The notes under the pieces are model-generated. The model was not told where the DNA came from, did not search any database, and saw only the letters and a program-made list of their open reading frames with translations. 64,000 nucleotides of DNA. It comes from Clostridiales bacterium Firm_07. Lineage in GTDB: Bacteria; Bacillota; Clostridia; Oscillospirales; CAG-272. Numbering within the stretch: the first letter of the stretch is position 1; each line of letters opens with the position of its first letter. The stretch spans positions 86,931-150,930 of the forward strand of contig LVAM01000005.1 in NCBI GenBank assembly GCA_001604005.1. The letters are read 5' to 3'. Below are positions 54,514-62,148 of the stretch, piece by piece. The translations under genes and the position numbers were made by a program.

Positions 54514-55074
54514 TTATTTTTTCGGCGCCGAGAGCGAGGCGATGAAATCTTCCACCTGACGACGGAACAACGCGAGATCGCCGTTGTTGTTGATGAAATG
54601 ATCCGCGATGGCGATGGGGCCGCCTTTTTCCAGATTTTCGATCTCCGAAAAATCTCTTGCCGTCGCTTCTTCCGGCGTCAGCGGACGCACGGGGCGCACC
54701 GCAAGGCGCGCGTAGCGCACGCCGCGGTCGGTGGCGATGGCGAGAACTTTCAGTTCGGGCGTAACGTGTTCCACGATATATTTGTATTCCGACCAGGAGT
54801 AAAGCCCGTCAAGCACCACGTCGGCGTGCTGCAATTTTTCCAAAATGGTGTCTTTCAGTTTCACGGCATAGGCCGCCTGTCCGTATTCGCGGCGGAGTTT
54901 TTCGCGCTCGTAGCGCTCGTTTGCGGGCGTGACAGCAAGCCCCTCGCGGCGCAGTTCGTCCATCGTCACCTGCCCAAAATACACGCGCTCCCAGCCGAGT
55001 TCTTCAAACCAGGCGGTAGCGTCGCTTTTGCCGGAACCGCACATTCCGACGATCGCAACCAGTTTATGTTTCAT
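54514..55074 (-). CDS. P-loop kinase-like protein
   Basis: 186 residues from the ATG at 55074. Walker A VGMCGSGKSDA (about 9-19) is followed by ERVYFGQVTMDEL, and a later VVLDGLYSWSEYK. It resembles dephospho-CoA kinase/nucleoside kinase relatives found near other genes in Clostridia. Substrate unknown. Its promoter lies over the end of the ATPase gene. Confidence 0.82.
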   Translation of the reverse strand: MKHKLVAIVGMCGSGKSDATAWFEELGWERVYFGQVTMDELRREGLAVTPANERYEREKLRREYGQAAYAVKLKDTILEKLQHADVVLDGLYSWSEYKYIVEHVTPELKVLAIATDRGVRYARLAVRPVRPLTPEEATARDFSEIENLEKGGPIAIADHFINNNGDLALFRRQVEDFIASLSAPKK

Positions 55075-55119
55075 ATACTTCCCCTTTTCGGCGACAGCGC
55101 CGTTTTTTATGGTACTTAT

Positions 55120-55148
55120 AGTATATCTTGTTTTGCGGCGCCTGTCAA
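55120..55148 (-). promoter_or_regulatory. Promoter of the P-loop kinase gene
   Basis: Minus strand: TTGACA (55143-55148), 17-base spacer, TATACT (55120-55125). The -35 overlaps the stop codon of the metal ATPase gene. Confidence 0.82.
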
Positions 55149-57046
55149 GCGCGTCCCTCTCCCCGTGCGCGCATCGTGCGCATTGCGTTGAGAATGGCAA
55201 GCACGGCAACGCCCACGTCGGCAAACACGGCAAGCGGCATCTGCCACGCGCCGAAAAGTCCGAACGCGCTGCCCGCAAGCACCACGGCTTTGACGGCAAG
55301 AGCAAGAACGATGTTTTCCCGCACGATACGCAGCGTAAATTCGGCGTGCTTTTTCGCACGGGCGAGTTTTGTGAGATCGTCGTCCATTAATACGACGTCC
55401 GCCGCCTCGATGGCGGCGTCCGAACCGAGCGCCCCCATCGCCACGCCGACGTCGGCGCGGGAGAGCACGGGCGCGTCGTTGATTCCGTCGCCGATAAACG
55501 CCACTTTGCCGCGCGTGCCCGAGGCGAGCAGTTCTTCGATTTTTTCTACCTTTTGCGCGGGTAAAAGCTCGGCGCAGTAGCGGTCAACGCCCGCTTTTTT
55601 CGCCACGTCCGCGGCGATATCGGCGCGGTCGCCCGTCAGCATAACGGTTTCTTTGACACCGCAAAAACGAAGCGCCGCGATCGCTTCGGGCGCGTTTTCT
55701 TTCACGGCGTCCGCAAGTTCCGCAAAACCGCAATACGTCTTGTTTTTTGCCACAAAAACCGTAGTATACAGATGTTTTCCGAGATCCGCCGTGACGCCGA
55801 TCTCCGTCATCAGCGCGGCGTTTCCGACCGCGATATCGTCGTTTCCGATGCGCGCCACGATACCGCGCCCGGCATATTCCCGCACCTCGTCCGGCACGGT
55901 GAAATCGGGGGCGGCAGCGGTGAGCGCAAGCGCCACGGGGTGATTGGAAGAGGACTCCGCCGACGCCGCAAGGCGCAACAGTTCTTTGTCGGAAATGCCG
56001 CACCCGACGGCTCTGACAACGGTGAAATTGCCGTGCGTCAGCGTGCCGGTCTTGTCAAAGGCGACAATTTTCGTGGCGGCAAGAGATTCCAGATCGTCCG
56101 AACTCTTGATCAGCACGCCCATACGGGAAGCACCTCCCATTCCTCCGAAAAAGGAGAGGGGCACCGAGATGACCAGCGCGCAGGGGCAGGAAACGATGAG
56201 AAAGACCAGCGCGCGGGAGAGCCAACGTGCGAAAGAGGCCGCGAAAGCGCCCGAGAAAAGCGGGGGCAAAAAAGCGAGGCAAATTGCCGATAAGACGACA
56301 AACGGTGTGTAATATTTGGCAAAACGCGAGATGAAACGCTCGCTTTTGGATTTGCGCGCCGCGGCGCCTGACATCAGTTCCAGAATTTTTGCCACGGTGG
56401 AGTCGGCGTATCGCTTGACGACGCGCACCGTCAATTTTCCGGAGAGATTGGTACAGCCGCTGATCACGCTGTCCCCCACGTCGACGGCGCGGGGGAGAGA
56501 TTCTCCGGTCAGCGCCACGGTGTCAAGGTCGGATTTGCCCGCCGTCACAATGCCGTCAAGGGATATTTTCTCCCCCGCGCGCACCGTGATCTCCTCGCCG
56601 ATCTCCACTTCTTCGGGGGATACTTCCGCTTCCTTCCCATCGCGCAAAACGCGCGCCGTATCGGGGCGAAGTTCCATCAACGAAGCGATGGAGCGGCGGC
56701 TTTTTCCAACGGCGAGCTCTTGGAAAAATTCACCTGTTTGATAAAAGATCATCACGAAAACGCCTTCCGCAAATTGTTCTTTACCATAAGGGAGAAAGCC
56801 GATCGACAGCGCGCCGAGCGTTGCGAGCGACATCAAAAAAGTTTCGTCCAAAAAGTTACCGCGCACGATACGGCGCGCGGCGCTTAACAAGACGTCCGCG
56901 CCGGCAAGAAGATAGGCGGGCAGAAAGAGAAGAAGACGCCACACGAGAGGTGTTTCCGGCAAAAAACGTTCGAGAACGATCGCCGCAAGAAGCAAAGCGC
57001 CCGAAGAAAGAATGCGGCAAAGATCGCGTTTTTGTTCTCTTTCCAT
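55145..57046 (-). CDS. cadA: P1B-type metal-translocating ATPase (CadA/ZntA-like), no N-terminal HMA
   Basis: 633 residues. Hallmarks: CPC in VSCPCALVISVPLS, phosphorylation site DKTGTLTHG, and SNHPVALAL with the metal-specific HP dipeptide. The N-terminal metal-binding HMA domain usual for CadA is absent; it is encoded as a separate 72-residue gene just upstream. It probably exports Zn/Cd/Pb ions, inferred also from the CadC-like regulator. Part of a three-gene operon. Confidence 0.92.
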   Translation of the reverse strand: MEREQKRDLCRILSSGALLLAAIVLERFLPETPLVWRLLLFLPAYLLAGADVLLSAARRIVRGNFLDETFLMSLATLGALSIGFLPYGKEQFAEGVFVMIFYQTGEFFQELAVGKSRRSIASLMELRPDTARVLRDGKEAEVSPEEVEIGEEITVRAGEKISLDGIVTAGKSDLDTVALTGESLPRAVDVGDSVISGCTNLSGKLTVRVVKRYADSTVAKILELMSGAAARKSKSERFISRFAKYYTPFVVLSAICLAFLPPLFSGAFAASFARWLSRALVFLIVSCPCALVISVPLSFFGGMGGASRMGVLIKSSDDLESLAATKIVAFDKTGTLTHGNFTVVRAVGCGISDKELLRLAASAESSSNHPVALALTAAAPDFTVPDEVREYAGRGIVARIGNDDIAVGNAALMTEIGVTADLGKHLYTTVFVAKNKTYCGFAELADAVKENAPEAIAALRFCGVKETVMLTGDRADIAADVAKKAGVDRYCAELLPAQKVEKIEELLASGTRGKVAFIGDGINDAPVLSRADVGVAMGALGSDAAIEAADVVLMDDDLTKLARAKKHAEFTLRIVRENIVLALAVKAVVLAGSAFGLFGAWQMPLAVFADVGVAVLAILNAMRTMRARGEGRA

Positions 57047-57051
57047 TGTCT

Positions 57052-57270
57052 TTACCCTTTGATCTTACAATCCGGCTCGATTTTGCGGCAAACTTTCAGA
57101 ACCCGCGCTTCAACGTCGGCAAATTCCGCGTCGGCGGCTTCCAGCTGCATCGTCTGCATCAGAAAATTGACTTGCAACGACAGAACGCCGCGTTCTTTTT
57201 TTGCTTTTTCTTCCATTTTGGCGGCGCAGTGCGCGCAATCCAGGTTTTCCAGGCGGTACGTTTTCTTCAT
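57052..57270 (-). CDS. Stand-alone HMA metal-binding domain protein
   Basis: 72 residues from the ATG at 57270 (aaggag 7 bases upstream). It begins MKKTYRLENLDCAHCAAKME with the CxxC metal site (Cys12, Cys15) and a CopZ-like fold. It lies 5 bases before the ATPase and likely hands metal to it, taking the place of the missing fused HMA. Confidence 0.92.
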   Translation of the reverse strand: MKKTYRLENLDCAHCAAKMEEKAKKERGVLSLQVNFLMQTMQLEAADAEFADVEARVLKVCRKIEPDCKIKG

Positions 57271-57281
57271 TGTCTTTCTCC

Positions 57282-57635
57282 TTATTCTTTTATATGGTCG
57301 ATGCCCAGTGCCAGAATACTGTGCACGTGTTCGTCGGCGAGTGCGTAAAAAACCGTTTTTCCGCTTCGGCGGCAAGAAACCAGTTTGCTTGCCCGCAGAA
57401 TCCGCAGTTGGTGCGAGATGGCGGAAAGCGTCATACCCAGCAGTTTGGCGATGTCGCAAACGCAGAGTTCGTCCTCAAAAAGCGCGCATAGAATTTTGAT
57501 ACGCGTGCTGTCCCCGAAGATCCGGTAAAGTTCCGCGAGATCGATCAGCGTGTCTTCGTCGGGCAGGCGCTTTCGCACGCGCTCCACCGTTTCCGGGTGC
57601 GCGTGCAACATTTCACAGCAAAAATCTTCATTCAT
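57282..57635 (-). CDS. CadC/CzrA-type ArsR repressor
   Basis: 117 residues from the ATG at 57635. Winged-helix ArsR protein. It has CadC-like cysteines (CCEM near 6, ELCVCD near 55) and also a CzrA/SmtB-like alpha-5 site (DEHVH..., D-x-H then H 11 later). The DNA-contact helix is TLSAISHQLRILRAS. It should release the operon when Cd/Zn/Pb bind. Gaggat precedes the start. Confidence 0.92.
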   Translation of the reverse strand: MNEDFCCEMLHAHPETVERVRKRLPDEDTLIDLAELYRIFGDSTRIKILCALFEDELCVCDIAKLLGMTLSAISHQLRILRASKLVSCRRSGKTVFYALADEHVHSILALGIDHIKE

Positions 57636-57650
57636 ACGATCATCCTCACT

Positions 57651-57664
57651 TGAATAATTGTTCA
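57651..57664 (-). promoter_or_regulatory. ArsR-type operator
   Basis: TGAATAATTGTTCA, an inverted repeat (TGAA-N6-TTCA) at the expected transcription start of the metal operon. It matches the operator style of CadC/CzrA proteins. Confidence 0.75.
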
Positions 57665-57669
57665 ACTGT

Positions 57670-57698
57670 ATTGTATGACGTTTTTCGGAATTTGTCAA
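57670..57698 (-). promoter_or_regulatory. Promoter of the metal-resistance operon
   Basis: Minus strand: TTGACA (57693-57698), 17-base spacer, TACAAT (57670-57675). Confidence 0.88.
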
Positions 57699-57803
57699 GC
57701 GCTTCGGCAAAAAAATCATTGATTTTTTGTAGAAACGTAAACGCCGAGCGCTTGTAAGCCGTTTGTACATAATAAAAGGGAAGCAAAAAATGCGAAAAAC
57801 TTA

Positions 57804-57832
57804 TTGACAAACGACGCGGGATATATTATAAT
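57804..57832 (+). promoter_or_regulatory. Promoter of the lamin-tail surface protein gene
   Basis: TTGACA (57804-57809), 17-base spacer, TATAAT (57827-57832): consensus at both boxes. Confidence 0.92.
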
Positions 57833-57865
57833 GGGAGTACAAATCATAAAGGAAGGTGCATTCTT

Positions 57866-59473
57866 ATGCGTAAAATCCTCGCCGCCGTGCTGGCCCTTGT
57901 GATGGTCGTTGCGGTTTTTGCCGCTTTGCCCGTCACGGTCAGCGCCGCCAAAACAAGCGATTTCGACAGCTTTACATCCGATATTACCTTTGACCTGCTT
58001 GTGACCGAGTTCGCTTACGACACGACTTGTACGAACACCACGATCCCGGAAGTCAAAGAGGCGCGCAAAAACGACAACTGCTATCAATACGTCGAGTTGT
58101 ACAACAACAGCGACAGCGCGATCGACCTGTATAATCTTTGCCTGCTTCGTCAGCAGGACACCGCTTCCTCGACCGGCTCGATTTGGCGCAACAACAAGAC
58201 GTTCGGTAACGCCGCCAATGTGACCGAGGCCAAGAAAATGAACTTTGTGGCGGGCGACATCTATGACGGCGTGCCCGACATGACCGCCGCTAAAAAGACC
58301 GAGCTCAACACCAGCAAAAAGGCGGGTGTGGAAAACCCCGGTTCCGCCATTCTGCAACCCGGTCAGTTTGCCATCGTTTGGGTTTGGAGCAACGATTGCA
58401 TCTCCATCTCCACCAAAGAGGGCGGCTCGCTGGCGGCTTCCGCGGGCGGACGCAGCGATTTCCCCCGTTTCCGCGACCACTACGCAACGGTTTCGGGCAT
58501 TCAGAAATATAAGAACAACAACCCCGGCGACGGTTTCACCGATGAGTTCCAGGCTTTGGAAGACACGCTGATCATCGCCGTGTGCGGTGCTTCCGCCGCT
58601 TCTTCCACCTATTGCTGCGATCTTTATAACTACTCTTCGATATTTGCCATCGCCAAACAAGACGTGGAAGTCAATTTGCTCGCCGAAGAAAACGGAAACA
58701 GGATTTATTGCTACTTCGGTCAGGATATGGTCGGCCGTAAATCTTTGGGAATGAACGTGCCGGATCAGGTCTCCCTCTATATGCCTGCCGCGTCTACACC
58801 CGACCTGCCCAACGCGCTTCTCAAAATCGACTTTGAGTCCGACGAAGGCAACGCGGGTAAAACCTTTGTTCCGAAAGAGGATTACGTCGATCTCGGCACC
58901 TCGCTCAGTTATAAAGAGCTTGGCCTCTATACCGCTTCCGAAACGCCTTCGATCGGTGCAATGCCCGCTTATCAATGGGCATACATTGCTCCCGACAAGG
59001 TGCCCACGCTTGTAGCGGATGGCAAGACGGCGCTCATTTCCGACTGGGCGACCAACACCGCCATCAAAGACGGCGAAGGACTTGCCGCCGATTGGGCGAC
59101 CAAAGCGATCGCGGCGGTCGTTGCCGACCGCGCCAAAGCTCCCGAGCAGGTGGATGAACACGCCGAAACCACGCGTGAGGCTGACCAAGATCTGCGCGAT
59201 CAGGACGAATGGGAGAGACAAAAGGGCTCCAACGCCAAAAAGAAGACTGCCAAAAAGAGCGGTCTTCCCACTTGGGCGCTGATCCTCATCATTGCGGGCG
59301 GCGTGCTGGTCGTTGGCGGCGCCACCGTTACGGTGATCTTTGTTGTCAAAGCCAAGAAAAACAATACTGCCGACGCGGAATTTGACGCGGAAGGCGAAGT
59401 CGCGGAAGAAGCGGCAGCTCAAGACGTTGCGGCGGAAGAAGCGGCAGAGGCAGAAGACAAAAAAGACGAATAA
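57866..59473 (+). CDS. Lamin-tail-domain surface protein, C-terminally anchored
   Basis: 535 residues. Signal peptide (cleavage near 26 after VSA). A lamin-tail (LTD)-like beta domain follows: LLVTEFAYD, then YVELYNNSDSAIDLYN. The middle is Asn-rich and unassigned. A transmembrane segment (about 472-495) and a final acidic Ala/Glu tail lie inside. A consensus promoter and a strong terminator suggest high expression. Role unknown; surface scaffold or adhesin is a guess. Confidence 0.8.
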   Translation: MRKILAAVLALVMVVAVFAALPVTVSAAKTSDFDSFTSDITFDLLVTEFAYDTTCTNTTIPEVKEARKNDNCYQYVELYNNSDSAIDLYNLCLLRQQDTASSTGSIWRNNKTFGNAANVTEAKKMNFVAGDIYDGVPDMTAAKKTELNTSKKAGVENPGSAILQPGQFAIVWVWSNDCISISTKEGGSLAASAGGRSDFPRFRDHYATVSGIQKYKNNNPGDGFTDEFQALEDTLIIAVCGASAASSTYCCDLYNYSSIFAIAKQDVEVNLLAEENGNRIYCYFGQDMVGRKSLGMNVPDQVSLYMPAASTPDLPNALLKIDFESDEGNAGKTFVPKEDYVDLGTSLSYKELGLYTASETPSIGAMPAYQWAYIAPDKVPTLVADGKTALISDWATNTAIKDGEGLAADWATKAIAAVVADRAKAPEQVDEHAETTREADQDLRDQDEWERQKGSNAKKKTAKKSGLPTWALILIIAGGVLVVGGATVTVIFVVKAKKNNTADAEFDAEGEVAEEAAAQDVAAEEAAEAEDKKDE

Positions 59474-59490
59474 TCGCTATAAATAAATAA

Positions 59491-59524
59491 GAAAAGATCG
59501 CCGCCCGCGGGCGGCGATCTTTTC
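59491..59524. terminator. Terminator of the surface protein gene
   Basis: 16-bp perfect arms (59491-59506 with 59509-59524), A4/T4 inside the arms. Confidence 0.9.
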
Positions 59525-59618
59525 TTCGTAAAAACCCGCGCGCCGAACAATGGCGTGCGGGTTTTGACAGCGGCGGTGCGGTGCGTATGCGGGCAACCAT
59601 AGCGCGAAAACCGGCGTT

Positions 59619-59861
59619 TTACAGTTTTTTCAGTTTGTCAAGGCACTCTCTGCAAACGCGTTTGCCTTCAAACATCACGATATCGTCGGCATTGGCGCAA
59701 AAACAGCATGCCGGCTGATATTTTTGCAGGATCACGCGCCCCTCGTCGGTAAAGATCTCCAAAAAATCTTTTTCTTTGATCCCCAACGTTCTGCGGATCT
59801 CAATGGGCAGCACAAAACGCCCGAGCTCGTCTACCTGCCTTGTCATACCCGTTGATTTCAT
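59619..59861 (-). CDS. AbrB-family regulator with CxxC tail
   Basis: 80 residues from the ATG at 59861 (aggagg). SpoVT/AbrB swapped-hairpin DNA-binding domain: GMTRQVDELGRFVLPIEIRR. The C-terminal third has CCFCAN and CRECLDKL, a likely zinc knuckle that is common in clostridial AbrB proteins. It is a transition-state type regulator; targets unknown. Confidence 0.9.
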   Translation of the reverse strand: MKSTGMTRQVDELGRFVLPIEIRRTLGIKEKDFLEIFTDEGRVILQKYQPACCFCANADDIVMFEGKRVCRECLDKLKKL

Positions 59862-59900
59862 AGCGGTTTCCTCCTGTGAAAACTGTGTTTTATCAATGCC

Positions 59901-59930
59901 ATTATAGCATTGTCGAAAAACCTTTGTCAA
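59901..59930 (-). promoter_or_regulatory. Promoter of the AbrB gene
   Basis: Minus strand: TTGACA (59925-59930), 18-base spacer, TATAAT (59901-59906), extended -10 TGC. Confidence 0.85.
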
Positions 59931-60073
59931 GCACGAAAAATGGTAATTTATGGTTTTTTAACAAATTATATCCAAAAGCGATCCCCGTATTTGCGCGCCT
60001 TCTTCGGGGCGGGTGATTAAAGCGGGCGGGATCCGGCAGAAAATGAGAGAAAGCAAGGCAAAGGAGATGCGAT

Positions 60074-60337
60074 ATGATCAAGGGATGCCAAAAAGAAATG
60101 GTCGTGTTTGAGACCGAGAAGAGTCGCTTTTTTGAACGGGCGTATTTTATTTTGCGTCCGCAAAACGAAATCGCCCCGTGCGAGGATCTTGTCAGTGAAG
60201 CCAATCGCATTATCGCGTCGGGATCGGAGTATTTGACGCGCCGCAAGCGGAAAAACGGCAAGGTCGGATATTTTTTTCTCGGTACGCTTGCGGGGTGCGG
60301 CATTTTGCTTGTCTCCCATTTTCTCTTTGGCATTTGA
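60074..60337 (+). CDS. 87-residue membrane protein upstream of rnj
   Basis: Starts MIKGCQKEMVVFETEKSRFF after aaaggag. A basic stretch (TRRKRKNGK) precedes one C-terminal transmembrane segment. The protein recalls a small conserved clostridial protein often placed near housekeeping genes, but I cannot name a family. Confidence 0.7.
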   Translation: MIKGCQKEMVVFETEKSRFFERAYFILRPQNEIAPCEDLVSEANRIIASGSEYLTRRKRKNGKVGYFFLGTLAGCGILLVSHFLFGI

Positions 60338-60340
60338 GCC

Positions 60341-60369
60341 TTGACATTTCGCCGAAGGCGTTGTATAAT
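60341..60369 (+). promoter_or_regulatory. Promoter of rnj
   Basis: TTGACA (60341-60346), 17-base spacer, TATAAT (60364-60369). Confidence 0.92.
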
Positions 60370-60400
60370 ATAATGAGTATTATTAAAATAAGGAGATTCT

Positions 60401-62092
60401 ATGCCAAAGACAAAAAAGGATAAGGGCAAGATTCGCATTATTCCTTTGGGTGGCTTACAGGAGATCGGCAAAAATCTGACCGTGATCGAATATGAAAACG
60501 ATATGATCGCGGTGGATTGCGGCTTTGGATTTCCCGATGAAGATATGCCGGGCGTTGACCTGGTGATCCCCGATATTACCTATCTGGAACAAAACGTTCA
60601 CCGTTTGCGGGGCATTTTTCTGACGCACGGACACGAAGATCACATCGGCGCCATCCCATATGTTTTGCGAACCGTCAGCCCGCCGATCTATGCGACGAAA
60701 CTGACGATCGGCATTCTCAAAAATAAACTGGAAGAATATGTGTTGCCGCAAGCGCCGCAGTTGAACGTCGTGCGCGCGGGCGAGACCGTGCGCGTGGGCG
60801 AGATCGCCGTGGAGTTTATCCACGTTAATCACTCGATCGCGGACGCGTGCTGTCTTGCCGTTCACACACCGCTGGGAACCGTGCTCCACACCGGCGATTT
60901 CAAACTGGATCTCACGCCCATCGACGGCGAAATGATGGATCTGACGCGCCTCGGGGAGCTTGGCAAAAAAGGCGTTTTGATGTTGCTTTGCGAGTCCACC
61001 AACGCCGAGCGACCGGGATTTACGCCCTCTGAAAAAAAGGTGGGGCAGTCGCTGGAATATATTTTCAACTCGAATCCGCAAAAGCGCATCGTCATCGCCA
61101 CGTTCTCCTCGAACGTGCACCGTGTGCAGACCATCATCAACGTCAGCGCGCGACACGGCAGAAAAGTTGCCATCACGGGGCGCAGTATGCTCAATATCGT
61201 GGGCGCCGCCATCGAGCTCGGATATATGAAAGTGCCCAAAGACGTTTTGGTGGATATTTCCGATATCAAACGCTATAAGCCCGAACAACTCACGCTCATC
61301 ACCACCGGCAGTCAAGGCGAGCCGATGTCCGCTCTTTACCGTATGGCGTATGCCGACCACACGCAGGTGTCGCTGGGAAGAGGAGACCTTGTCGTCCTTT
61401 CTTCCAGCGCTATCCCCGGCAACGAAAAATTGGTCGGACGTATCATCAACAAACTCTCCGGCGACGGCATCGAGGTGCTGCACGATACATCGATCGAAGT
61501 GCACGTTTCGGGGCACGCCTGCCAAGAAGAACTGAAACTGATGCAGGCGCTCACGCGCCCGCGTTACTTTATGCCGATACACGGCGAATGCCGACACCTT
61601 GCCGCCAACCGGGAACTTGCCCTTGAAATGGGCATTCCCGACCGCAACATTTTCGTGTCGGAGATAGGCAAAGTGCTTGAAATCGACGAGCGCGGCGCGC
61701 GCTTCGCCGGTACCGTGCCCGCGGGGCAGGTCCTGGTGGACGGTTACGGCGTGGGCGACGTCGGCAGCGTGGTCCTGCGCGACCGCCGTCATCTCTCGCA
61801 AGACGGTCTCATCGTCGTGGTCGCCACCGTGGACGAGGACAGCGGGCTTCTGCTTTCCGGCCCCGACATCGTTTCGCGCGGGTTCGTCTACGTGCGCGAA
61901 AACGAGGCGCTGATGGAAGAGGCGCGCAAGACCGTGCAGAGATCTCTTTCCCGCTCGCTTTCCGCCAGCGGTCGCCGGCGGGGGATCGATTACACCCAAG
62001 CCAAAACGCAGGTGCGTGACGATCTTTTCGAGTTTCTCTTTGCTAAAACAGGCCGCAAACCGATGATCCTGCCCGTCATTATGGGCGTTTAA
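60401..62092 (+). CDS. rnj: Ribonuclease J
   Basis: 563 residues. Metallo-beta-lactamase/beta-CASP exo- and endoribonuclease for mRNA decay. Zinc motif THGHEDHIGAIPY (about 75), later DFKLDLTP and the C-terminal HVSGHACQEELK. A Lys-rich start MPKTKKDKGKIRIIPLGGL. Aaggag precedes the ATG. It has its own consensus promoter. Confidence 0.97.
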   Translation: MPKTKKDKGKIRIIPLGGLQEIGKNLTVIEYENDMIAVDCGFGFPDEDMPGVDLVIPDITYLEQNVHRLRGIFLTHGHEDHIGAIPYVLRTVSPPIYATKLTIGILKNKLEEYVLPQAPQLNVVRAGETVRVGEIAVEFIHVNHSIADACCLAVHTPLGTVLHTGDFKLDLTPIDGEMMDLTRLGELGKKGVLMLLCESTNAERPGFTPSEKKVGQSLEYIFNSNPQKRIVIATFSSNVHRVQTIINVSARHGRKVAITGRSMLNIVGAAIELGYMKVPKDVLVDISDIKRYKPEQLTLITTGSQGEPMSALYRMAYADHTQVSLGRGDLVVLSSSAIPGNEKLVGRIINKLSGDGIEVLHDTSIEVHVSGHACQEELKLMQALTRPRYFMPIHGECRHLAANRELALEMGIPDRNIFVSEIGKVLEIDERGARFAGTVPAGQVLVDGYGVGDVGSVVLRDRRHLSQDGLIVVVATVDEDSGLLLSGPDIVSRGFVYVRENEALMEEARKTVQRSLSRSLSASGRRRGIDYTQAKTQVRDDLFEFLFAKTGRKPMILPVIMGV

Positions 62093-62148
62093 GATAGCGC
62101 CGGATTTTTCCGAACGACTTTTTAGAAAGAAAATGAGGTAAACTCACA

